A stretch of DNA of 64,000 bases from Anthonomus grandis grandis (lineage: Eukaryota > Arthropoda > Insecta > Coleoptera > Curculionidae): NCBI RefSeq assembly GCF_022605725.1, contig NC_065556.1, forward strand, positions 29,123,140 to 29,187,139, given 5' to 3'. The notes below the pieces were generated by a model. It searched no databases. It saw only the letters and a list, made by a program, of their open reading frames with translations, and was not told the origin of the DNA. Positions 1 through 12,300 of this stretch are shown piece after piece; the stretch's first letter is position 1; each line of letters opens with the position of its first letter. A program made the position numbers and the translations under genes.

Positions 1-25
1 GGGCAGCAGCAATGTTCTTTAACCG

Positions 26-301
26 CTAACACTTCGTCAAGACCGTCAAATCGGAGCTCACCGTGTTACACTGTTGATAGTTGGTGGCATCTGTGATCAT
101 TTCCGGCTTTAAGAGGGTTCCCTTGTTGTTTTTCTTTCGTAGGGAGATTTTTTGAGTGGTGGCACCCACCTCATCGGTGGCCTTTTCGATGCACAGGATG
201 TCCTTGAACTCCTTCCAGAAGTTCTCGTTCAGGCAACCGTAGAGGATCGGGTTGGAACAGGCGGATGACATGCCCATCATGTGGCAGATCGCGTACACCA
301 C
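26..301 (-). CDS. NPFR: NPFR coding exon 5: TM7 and C-terminal tail
   Basis: Begins VVYAICHMMGMSSACS and carries the TM7 NPxxY motif (NPILY). Helix 8 ends in a cysteine (FKDILC) that could be palmitoylated. The cytoplasmic tail is short and ends LTVLTKC, with a TAG stop at 28-26. The tail is shorter than in Drosophila. Confidence 0.9.
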   Translation of the reverse strand: MVYAICHMMGMSSACSNPILYGCLNENFWKEFKDILCIEKATDEVGATTQKISLRKKNNKGTLLKPEMITDATNYQQCNTVSSDLTVLTKC

Positions 302-3300
302 CTGAAAGAAATTGGGAAACGAGTGAAAACATTATAATCGATTAATTAAGTGTCTTGTTCGCAGACGACACTACAATCATTAGCAGATGGTAAGGTAAAC
401 TTGCTGTTGGAGGAGCGACGGCAAGTTTGGATCGATGGTTTGATGCAAATATTAATGTTATGTTTAGTTTTAAGAATTTGGGCATTATGATATTTGCAAA
501 AGTGCTACTACTTTGTTTTCATAAGAAAACATCTCAATGTACCACAGTTGAGACGACCCATACATATTATGATATTTAACTTATATATATATTCTTCCAA
601 GAACTTTACCAAAGAATCATTTTGAAAGAACTGTAAAGAGTATTAAGCGTCATTGAATTTCTGCAAGCAGACTTCTAGTGAACGCAAAATATCGTATTTT
701 TCATTGGCCCTCTATTTATATTTTATAAGTACCTACATTTATTTGTGTTTTATACAGAACACAAGATAAAAAAAACAAAAGGTGCTTACCATCATTTTCT
801 GACTGGTGAATTTATTCGAATCCGGATACAAGTCCGCAATAAGATTGAACAGGTTCAAAGGTAACCAGCTGATGCAAAAAATAATCGCGATAGACAGAAG
901 CAGAATGTTCGTCTTCTGAAGTCTCCTGCCACGCAGTTGCCGTCTGTTCTTTTGTAGATTGTCTTCGGTGCTAACGAAACCCGCTTGAAATCTGTATCGC
1001 AGCTTATAAGATATCCTGTAATAGGCGGCCTGAAATTAGGAAAATTCTCGTTTATTATATTATAATATTCAGGTTACATTATATAAGCAGCACTTTTCCA
1101 TTAGCCCTATTCTCTCTTCCTACTTATAAAGTGAAATGATCATAAAAAGAAAACTAAAAGCATCAAATAGGGAAAAATCTTGTTTATCCAAAAACCCTAT
1201 AAAACCCCTCTATAGTGTAATTCAATCGACACCTGAGTGCGAAAAATGTCGTAAAGGGATAGAATAACGACCCAACAGAATACGTATTCAATTTACTACA
1301 TAAAACAATTTTTACAGCTTTTCCACCGTAAAAATTTTAAAAATTATTGGTTGTTCACGTTACATTAAATCGCCATAATTTTTAATTAAATATATCTCGA
1401 CGGGCCCTAGAACCTGCTCATAAATTTTAACACTTTTAAAGTTGGCTTTATCATCATCGTCTCTCTCTCTCTCCACCGTAACCAAAATATGCAAATTTAA
1501 TAATAAAATACATTGAAATGAATTCGAGCGTTATTTTAATTTTGCTATGTTTTGTAAGAGTTTTCTTGTTGTTTTATTTCATTTTGATGAACAAAAGAAT
1601 AATTAAATTACAACTGGGAATTTTTAAAAGGCTCTCGAACCCTCAGATCCTTACTCAGATATTTTAGGTTTTAATTTTTTCTATTTGATTTTTACGAAGC
1701 TTAAAATGTCGTAGCCGAGACCTAGCGTTTTTATAGCCTATTTTTTTAGAGCTTAAAAACGAGGTCGAAAAGTGACTTTTTTCGAATTTTCAAAGTGCTC
1801 TCATCCAGTTAGTTCTGGTCAAATCCCATTATAACCAGGTGTTTTCGTGATATATGTGATAAGAGCAAGACGATGAAATAGTTAGTTCGATTTCGAAAAA
1901 ATCAATTTTTGGTGAAAAAATCGATACGGGGGGGGCATACCCGAAAAATGAAAAATTCCAAAGTTTGAAGGTCGATATCTCGGCTTCTATGGGAGCTATC
2001 GGGAAAAGTGACTTTTTCAGAATTTTCAAAGTGCTCTCATTCCCTTAGTTCTGCTCGGATCCTGTTATAACCTAGTGTTTTCGTAATCTAGATGATCAAA
2101 ATAAGACGCTGGTATACTTAGTTTGATTTCGAAAAAATCAATTTTTGGTGAAAAAATCGATACGGGGGGGTATACCCGAAAAACGAAAAAAGCCAATTTT
2201 TGAAGGCCGATATCTCGGCTTCTATAGAAGCTATCGGGAAAATTCCAACGGTTTTGTCTTAGTTTCGTCATTATGAATCCAACAAGACCATCCACAAGGT
2301 CGTAGCTTCTACGATAGCCGAGATATGACATTTTTGATGCCCATTTTTGGCCTCAAAAACGGACGTCGAAAAGTGACTTTTTCAGGATTTTCAAAGTGCT
2401 CTCATTCCCTTAGTTCTGCTCGGATCCTGTTATAACCCGGTGTTTTCGTAATCTAGATGATCAGAATAAGACGCTGGTATACTTAGTTTGATTTCGAAAA
2501 AAATCAATTTTTGGTGAAAAAAATCGATACGGGGGGGTATACCCGAAAAACGAAAAAAGCCAATCTTTGAAGGCCGATATCTCGGCTTCTATGAAAGATA
2601 TCGGGAAAATTCCAACGGTTTTGTCTTAGTTTCGTCATTATGAATCCAACAAGACCATCCGCAAGGTCGTAGCTTCTACGATAGCCGAGATATGACATTT
2701 TTGATGCCCATTTTTGGCCTCAAAAACGGACGTCGAAAAGTGACTTTTTCAGGATTTTCAAAGTGCTCTCATTCCCTTAGTTCTGCTCGGATCCTGTTAT
2801 AACCCGGTGTTTTCGTAATCTAGGTGACCCAAATAAGACGCTGGTATACTTAGTTTGATTTCGAAAAAAATCAATTTTTGGTGAAAAAAATCGATACGGG
2901 GGGGTATACCCGAAAAACGAAAAAAGCCAAACTTTGAAGGCCGATATCTCGGCTTCTATAGGAGCTATCGGGAAAATTCCAACGGTTTTGACTTAGTTTC
3001 GTCATTATGAATCCAACAAGACCATCCGCAAGGTCGTAGCTTCTACGATAGCCGAGATATGACATTTTTGATGCCCATTTTTGGCCTCAAAAACGGACGT
3101 CGAAAAGTGACTTTTTCAGGATTTTCAAAGTGCTCTCATTCCCTTAGTTCTGCTCGGATCCTGTTATAACCCGGTGTTTTCGTAATCTAGGTGACCCAAA
3201 TAAGACACTGGTATACTTAGTTTGATTTCGAAAAAAATCAATTTTTGATGAAAAAAATCGATACGGGGGGGTATACCCGAAAAACGAAAAAAGCCAAACT

Positions 3301-6300
3301 TTGAAGGCCGATATCTCGGCTTCTATAGGAGCTATCGGAAAAATTCCAACGGTTTTGACTTAGTTTCGTCATTATGAATCCAACAAGACCATCCGCAAGG
3401 TCGTAGCTTCTACGATAGCCGAGATATGACATTTTTGATGCCCATTTTTGGCCTCAAAAACGGACGTCGAAAAGTGACTTTTTCAGGATTTTCAAAGTGC
3501 TCTCATTCCCTTAGTTCTGCTCGGATCCTGTTATAACCCGGTGTTTTCGTAATCTAGGTGACCCAAATAAGACACTGGTATACTTAGTTTGATTTCGAAA
3601 AAAATCAATTTTTGGTGAAAAAAATCGAGACGGGGGGGTATACCCGAAAAACGAAAAAAGCCAAACTTTGAAGGCCGATATCTCGGCTTCTATAGGAGCT
3701 ATCGGGAAAATTCCAACGGTTTTGACTTAGTTTCGTCATTATGAATTTAATGAGACCATCCGCAAGGTCGTAGCTTCTACGATAGCCGAGATATGACATT
3801 TTTGATGCCCATTTTTGGCCTCAAAAACGGACGTCGAAAAGTGACTTTTTCAGGATTTTCAAAGTGCTCTCATTCCCTTAGTTCTGCTCGGATCCTGTTA
3901 TAACCCGGTGTTTTCGTAATCTAGGTGACCCAAATAAGACGCTGGTATACTTAGTTTGATTTCGAAAAAAATCAATTTTTGGTGAAAAAAATCGATACGG
4001 GGGGGTATACCCGAAAAACGAAAAAAGCCAATCTTTGAAGGCCGATATCTCGGCTTCTATGAAAGCTATCGGGAAAATTCCAACGGTTTTGTCTTAGTTT
4101 CGTCATTATGAATCCAACAAGACCATCCGCAAGGTCGTAGCTTCTACGATAGCCGAGATATGACATTTTTGATGCCCATTTTTGGCCTCAAAAACGGACG
4201 TCGAAAGGTGACTTTTTCAGGATTTTCAAAGTTCTCTCATTCCCTTAGTTCTGCTCGGATCCTGTTATAACCCGGTGTTTTCGTAATCTAGGTGACCCAA
4301 ATAAGACGCTGGTATACTTAGTTTGATTTCGAAAAAAATCAATTTTTGGTGAAAAAAATCGATACGGGGGGGTATACCCGAAAAACGAAAAAAGCCAAAC
4401 TTTGAAGGCCGATATCTCGGCTTCTATAGGAGCTATCGGAAAAATTCCAACGGTTTTGTCTTAGTTTCGTCATTCTGAATTCAACGAGACCATCCGCAAG
4501 GTCGTAGCTTTTACGATAGCCTAGATATGACATTTTTGATGCCCATTTTTGGCCTCAAAAACGGACGTCGAAAAGTGACTTTTTCAGGATTTTCAAAGTG
4601 CTCTCATTCCCTTAGTTCTGCTCGGATCCTGTTATAACCCGGTGTTTTCGTAATCTAGATGATCAGAATAAGACGCTGGTATACTTAGTTTGATTTCGAA
4701 AAAAATCAATTTTTGGTGAAAAAAATCGATACGTGGGGGTATACCCGAAAAACGAAAAAAGCCAAACTTTGAAGGCCGATATCTCGGCTTCTATAGGAGC
4801 TATCGGGAAAATTCCAACGGTTTTGTCTTAGTTTCGTCATTATGAATCCAACAAGACCATCCGCAAGGTCGTAGCTTCTACGATAGCCGAGATATGACAT
4901 TTTTGATGCCCATTTTTGGCCTCAAAAACGGACGTCGAAAAGTGACTTTTTCAGGATTTTCAAAGTGCTCTCATTCCCTTAGTTCTGCTCGGATCCTGTT
5001 ATAACCCGGTGTTTTCGTAATCTAGATGATCAGAATAAGACGCTGGTATACTTAGTTTGATTTCGAAAAAAATCAATTTTTGGTGAAAAAAATCGATACG
5101 GGGGGGTATACCCGAAAAACGAAAAAAGCCAATCTTTGAAGGCCGATATCTCGGCTTCTATGAAAGCTATCGGGAAAATTCCAACGGTTTTGTCTTAGTT
5201 TCGTCATTATGAATCCAACAAGACCATCCGCAAGGTCGTAGCTTCTACGATAGCCGAGATATGACATTTTTGATGCCCATTTTTGGCCTCAAAAACGGAC
5301 GTCGAAAAGTGACTTTTTCAGGATTTTCAAAGTGCTCTCATTCCCTTAGTTCTGCTCGGATCCTGTTATAACCCGGTGTTTTCGTAATCTAGGTGACCCA
5401 AATAAGACGCTGGTATACTTAGTTTGATTTCGAAAAAAATCAATTTTTGGTGAAAAAAATCGATACGGGGGGTATACCCGAAAAACGAAAAAAGCCAAAC
5501 TTTGAAGGCCGATATCTCTGCTTCTATAGGAGCTATCGGAAAAATTCCAACGGTTTTGTCTTAGTTTCGTCATTATGAATTTAACGAGACTATCCGCAAG
5601 GTCGTAGCTTCTACGATAGCCGAGATATGACATTTTTGATGCCCATTTTTGGCCTCAAAAACGAACGTCGAAAAGTGACTTTTTCAGGATTTTCAAAGTG
5701 CTCTCATTCCCTTAGTTCTGCTCGGATCCTGTTATAACCCAGTGTTTTCGTAATCTAGATGATCAGAATAAGACGCTGGTATACTTAGTTTGATTTCGAA
5801 AAAAATCAATTTTTGGTGAAAAAAATCGATACGGGGGGGTATACCCGAAAAACGAAAAAAGCCAATCTTTGAAGGCCGATATCTCGGCTTCTATGAAAGC
5901 TATCGGGAAAATTCCAACGGTTTTGTCTTAGTTTCGTCATTATGAATCCAACAAGACCATCCGCAAGGTCGTAGCTTCTACGATAGCCGAGATATGACAT
6001 TTTTGATGCCCATTTTTGGCCTCAAAAACGGACGTCGAAAAGTGACTTTTTCAGGATTTTCAAAGTGCTCTCATTCCCTTAGTTCTGCTCGGATCCTGTT
6101 ATAACCCGGTGTTTTCGTAATCTAGGTGACCCAAATAAGACGCTGGTATACTTAGTTTGATTTCGAAAAAAATCAATTTTTGGTGAAAAAAATCGATACG
6201 GGGGGGTATACCCGAAAAACGAAAAAAGCCAATCTTTGAAGGCCGATATCTCGGCTTCTATGAAAGCTATCGGGAAAATTCCAACGGTTTTGTCTTAGTT

Positions 6301-9300
6301 TCGTCATTATGAATCCAACAAGACCATCCGCAAGGTCGTAGCTTCTACGATAGCCGAGATATGACATTTTTGATGCCCATTTTTGGCCTCAAAAACGGAC
6401 GTCAAAAAGTGACTTTTTCAGGATTTTCAAAGTGCTCTCATTCCCTTAGTTCTGCTCGGATCCTGTTATAACCCGGTGTTTTCGTAATCTAGGTGACCCA
6501 AATAAGACGCTGGTATACTTAGTTTGATTTCGAAAAAAATCAATTTTTGGTGAAAAAAATCGATACGGGGGGGTATACCCGAAAAACGAAAAAAGCCAAT
6601 CTTTGAAGGCCGATATCTCGGCTTCTATGAAAGCTATCGGGAAAATTCCAACGGTTTTGTCTTAGTTTCGTCATTATGAATCCAACAAGACCATCCGCAA
6701 GGTCGTAGCTTCTACGATAGCCGAGATATGACATTTTTGATGCCCATTTTTGGCCTCAAAAACGGACGTCAAAAAGTGACTTTTTCAGGATTTTCAAAGT
6801 GCTCTCGTTCCCTTAGTTCTGCTCGGATCCTGTTATAACCCGGTGTTTTCGTAATCTAGATGATCAGAATAAGACGCTGGTATACTTAGTTTGATTTCGA
6901 AAAAAATCAATTTTTGGTGAAAAAAATCGATACGGGGGGTATACCCGAAAAACAAAAAAAGCCAAACTTTGAAGGCCGATATCTCGGCTTCTATAGGAGC
7001 TATCGGGAAAATTCCAACGGTTTTGTCTTAGTTTCGTCATTATGAATTTAACGAGACCATCCGCAAGGTCGTAGCTTCTACGATAGCCGAGATATGACAT
7101 TTTTGATGCCCATTTTTGGCCTCAAAAACGGACGTCGAAAAGTGACTTTTTCAGGATTTTCAAAGTGCTCTCATTCCCTTAGTTCTGCTCGGATCCTGTT
7201 ATAACCCGGTGTTTTCGTAATCTAGGTGACCCAAATAAGACGCTGGTATACTTAGTTTGATTTCGAAAAAAATCAATTTTTGGTGAAAAAAATCGATACG
7301 GGGGGGTATACCCGAAAAACGAAAAAAGCCAAACTTTGAAGGCCGATATCTCGGCTTCTATAGGAGCTATCGGGAAAATTCCAACGGTTTTGTCTTAGTT
7401 TCGTCATTATGAATTTAACGAGACCATCCGCAAGGTCGTAGCTTCTACGATAGCCGAGATATGACATTTTTGATGCCCATTTTTGGCCTCAAAAACGGAC
7501 GTCGAAAAGTGACTTTTTCAGAATTTTCAAAGTGCTCTCATTCCCTTAGTTCTGCTCGGATCCTGTTATAACCCGGTGTTTTCGTAATCTAGATGATCAG
7601 AATAAGACGCTGGTATACTTAGTTTGATTTCGAAAAAAATCAATTTTTGGTGAAAAAAATCGATACGGGGGGTATACCCGAAAAACAAAAAAAGCCAAAT
7701 TTTGAAGGCCGATATCTCGGCTTCTATAGGAGCTATCGGGAAAATTCCAACGGTTTTGTCTTAGTTTCGTCATTATGAATTTAACGAGACCATCCGCAAG
7801 GTCGTAGCTTCTACGATAGCCGAGATATGACATTTTTGATGCCCATTTTTGGCCTCAAAAACGGACGTCGAAAAGTGACTTTTTCAGGATTTTCAAAGTG
7901 CTCTCATTCCCTTAGTTCTGCTCGGATCCTGTTATAACCCGGTGTTTTCGTAATCTAGGTGACCCAAATAAGACGCTGGTATACTTAGTTTGATTTCGAA
8001 AAAAATCAATTTTTGGTGAAAAAAATCGATACGGGGGGGTATACCCGAAAAACGAAAAAAGCCAAACTTTGAAGGCCGATATCTCGGCTTCTATAGGAGC
8101 TATCGGGAAAATTCCAACGGTTTTGTCTTAGTTTCGTCATTATGAATCCAACAAGACCATCCGCAAGGTCGTAGCTTCTACGATAGCCGAGATATGACAT
8201 TTTTGATGCCCATTTTTAGCCTCAAAAACGGACGTCGAAAAGTGACTTTTTCAGGATTTTCAAAGTGCTCTCATTCCCTTAGTTCTGCTCGGATCCTGTT
8301 ATAACCCGGTGTTTTCGTAATCTAGGTGACCCAAATAAGACGCTGGTATACTTAGTTTGATTTCGAAAAAAATCAATTTTTGGTGAAAAAAATCGATACG
8401 GGGGGGTATACCCGAAAAACGAAAAAAGCCAATGTTTGAAGGCCGATATCTCGGCTTCTATAGGAGCTATCGGGAAAATTCCAACGGTTTTGTCTTAGTT
8501 TCGTCATTATGAATCCAACAAGACCATCCGCAAGGTCGTAGCTTCTACGATAGCCGAGATATGACATTTTTGATGCCCATTTTTGGCCTCAAAAACGGAC
8601 GTCGAAAAGTGACTTTTTCAGGATTTTCAAAGTGCTCTCATTCCCTTAGTTCTGCTCGGATCCTGTTATAACCCGGTGTTTTCGTAATCTAGATGATCAG
8701 AATAAGACGCTGGTATACTTAGTTTGATTTCGAAAAAAATCAATTTTTGGTGAAAAAAATCGATACGGGGGGGTATACCCGAAAAACGAAAAAAGCCAAA
8801 CTTTGAAGGCCGATATCTCGGCTTCTATAGGAGCTATCGGGAAAATTCCAACGGTTTTGTCTTAGTTTCGTCATTATGAATCCAACAAGACCATCCGCAA
8901 GGTCGTAGCTTCTACGATAGCCGAGATATGACATTTTTGATGCCCATTTTTGGCCTCAAAAACGGACGTCGAAAAGTGACTTTTTCAGGATTTTCAAAGT
9001 GCCCTCGTTCCCTTAGTTCTGCTCGGATCCTGTTATAACCCGGTATTTTCGTAATCTAGATGATCAGAATAAGACGCTGGTATACTTAGTTTAACTTCGA
9101 AAAAAATCAATTTTGGGTGAAAAAAATCGATACGGGGGGGCATACCCGAAAAACGAAAAAAGCCAAACTTTGAAGGCCGATATCTCGGCTTCTATAGGAG
9201 CTATCGGGAAAATTCCAACGGTTTTGTCTTAGTTTCGTCATTCTGAATCCAACGAGACTATTCGCAAGATCGTAGCTCTTATATTAACTGAGATATCGCA

Positions 9301-12300
9301 TTTTTGGAGGCTATTTTTGGCCTCAAAAACGAGGTCGAAAAGTGACTTTTTTCCGAATTTTCAAAGTGCTCTCATTCAGTTAGTTTTGCTTGAATCCCAT
9401 TATAGTTTGGTATTTTCGTAATGTGGGTGATACCTACACTATACCTACACTATCGATAGATTGCTAGTAACTCTTTAATTCAGGAGCAAATCCTTTGCCC
9501 AGCTGTGCCAATAATTCTAACGCTAAATCAGTCATAAAATAGATGAAAAAGTAAATTTTTTCTTGGTCATCTTTAATCATTCTTTTGACGAAGATCATAT
9601 TTAGTTTTTGTCGAAACACCACCCATTTCATTGTACTTGAATCCTCTTTTTCCATATATTCAACTACACGAAATTCGCTCATGATTTTTCCCAATATATA
9701 GGTCACTTGGAAAATCACTTTTTTATAGATACTGCGACTATACTAAGCAAGAAGGATTTGAATAAGTATATTATGGAATTTTGGGAGAACTTTTTTATTA
9801 AAGGCCTAAAAGGATTTAACCATAATGCCGGTAATAAATTAATAAATTATATTCAGCTTATATAATTATTCTTCTTTCAAGTAATTATTATTCTCGTGAC
9901 ATCAATTTGTTTGATTAAAATGACTATAATACTTACCGAAACGATAATAATAGGTACTGTATACTGAAAAATTAACGTAAAAATGGAATAAAAAGCCCTC
10001 CCATGAACTATAGGCCAGTTTTCGATACAAAAGTCCAAACTGAGAATGTCGTTTTCCAGTCCAGGTAGATCGTGATGTTTCAAATGTCTCACTATGAATA
10101 ACGGCATGGCCAGTATCAAGGCCACCAGCCAGATTAATAAGAGAATAAAGGCTGCTCCGAATATTTGAAGACTTTCCTTTGTCGGATACACAATCACCTG
10201 AAATTGAGGAATTTTTTCGTTAATGTGAAAATCTGATTAGAAAATAAATTGTTTTTATTCATGCTTTACGGAGAGTCGACATAAAAGAATCAGTGACCGG
10301 GTAATAAAGGGAATTTGCGAGTTGTAGCGCGAAGAAATCATTGCGAACAGAAAATCCTTTTTCTTGTTTCGTTTTATTTTTTAAGCTCCTTAGGGCCCAA
10401 TTGGCTTTACTACCTTTAAAATTATACTTTTTAAATGTCATTTTGTTCTGTTTTTTTTTTATAAAAAATCGGAAGAATTGGCCCTGAAACTTTATATTCA
10501 TAGCGAGAATATTTATACCTAGTCATAATAAATCATTTCACCTGCTACAACGGTGAATATGAAATTACCAAAATTTCCGGCCGTCTGATAAGGATAATGC
10601 ATGGTCCAAATACACATTTTGTACGTTTAACTCCCGAGACGTATCCCGATTTAGAATTCCCTCTAGTAAGTTTTAGGTGTAAAATTACAATTTATAGAAC
10701 TTAAATTCCATTAAGCAGTTAATAAAATTTTACGTTAAATCGGTGCCAGAAAAATCGATTGGCACGGCATCTGTCGAGTTTTAATTTTCCAACGGAATGA
10801 AAAATTTTTCCACCCCTTTGAATCTTGGCCCCGGGCGTCGTAAAATTATTTAACCATTTAAACGTGCAGGTAATTTTAATGTAAGGAAATTAATTTAACC
10901 CTCAAAGTTGTATATAAGAAAATCCTTCGTATTCCCAGACGGTGCACAACATTTTCATTTTAAATAATCGTCGGAAAAATACGCACTTGATATCTGTCGA
11001 GGGCGATCGCGGTAATGGAAATGGTCGAGACGTAGGTACTGGTCGCCTGGAGGATTCCGATCGTTTTGCATACGAACAAGTTGTTTCCCAACGGAAAGTA
11101 TTTGGTGAGGATTTCCATTAGGGTGAGTGGCATCGTGACGGTGCAAAGCAGCAAATCGGCCACCGCCAAATTTACGATGAACATATTCCTGGGAGTGCGC
11201 ATCGTCGGTTTACGAAATACGGCGATTATCTGTAATGGAAAATCGATCATTTTAGATACGGCAGTTGAAAGGATTTTTTTTTATATTTTCAGCGAAAATT
11301 TATTCAATGGAACATCATACTTTCGATGCACCACTAGATATTTTCTTACGTTCCCCTATATATTTATTACAAACCTCTAGTTATTTATTAAAAAATTAAT
11401 GAATTACACACCTTTTAAATTTATTATCCTAAAATCTTACTTATTAATGGGAATATTTTGAATTTTTCCATTTTAAGTAGTGGAGTCCAAAGACAAATTA
11501 TGAAGTTGGGTTAGGTTGGGTTGGTGGTCCGACAGGTGATTGAAAAGCCTGTTAACTTACTAATGACATTTAGAGTAAAATTGTTTTACAATTCCAGGCA
11601 GTTCAGCTATTTTATTTTAATTAAAACTATCGCTCAATTGCCTGGAAGAATCCATTAAATTCCAACGATAAATTTAAATTACAAATATAACTTTTTCTAA
11701 TTTTATATTCCAGAATAATACCATCATAATGAATACCGTCATATGGCTTCATTCAGGAAAATTACTTTATCAAACATGTATTCAACGTAAAATTATACTT
11801 TCTACGCACCCCTACATATTATCTTACGTTCCCCTATATATTTATTACAAACCTCTAGTTATTTATTAAAAAATTAATGAGTTACACACCTTTCAAATCT
11901 ATTATCCTAAAATCTTACTTATTAATGAGAATATTTTGAATTTTTCTATTTTAAGTAGTGGAGTCCAAAGACAAATTATGAAGTTGGGTTAGGTTGGGTG
12001 GTACTCCGACAGGTGATTGAAAAGCCTGTTAACTTACTAATGACATTTAGAGTAAAATTATTTTACAATTCCAGGCAGTTCAGCTATTTTATTTTAATTA
12101 AAACTATCGCTCAATTGCCTGGAAGAATCCATTAAATTTCAATGATATTTAAATTACCAATAATTAACTTTTTCTAATTATATATTTTAGAATAATACCA
12201 TCATAATGAATACCATCATTTGATCTTATTCTTGGTTGCTTAAACATTGCTTAATTTCCTATTTATGTTTCAATAGACGCATTCAGAAGAAATAGTTCAC

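Noticed and set aside
2065..8934. Series of 64-95 aa open frames as a tandem gene family
   Set aside because: They recur at exactly the 367-bp satellite period, have no start context or splice signals, and the variants follow monomer subtypes. I treat them as satellite shadows while noting the frame conservation as a finding.
11503..11523. TTGGGTTAGGTTGGGTTGG resembling insect telomere TTAGG repeats (also near 11985)
   Set aside because: Only about 20 bp, imperfect, and part of the 480-bp repeat unit; not a telomeric tract.
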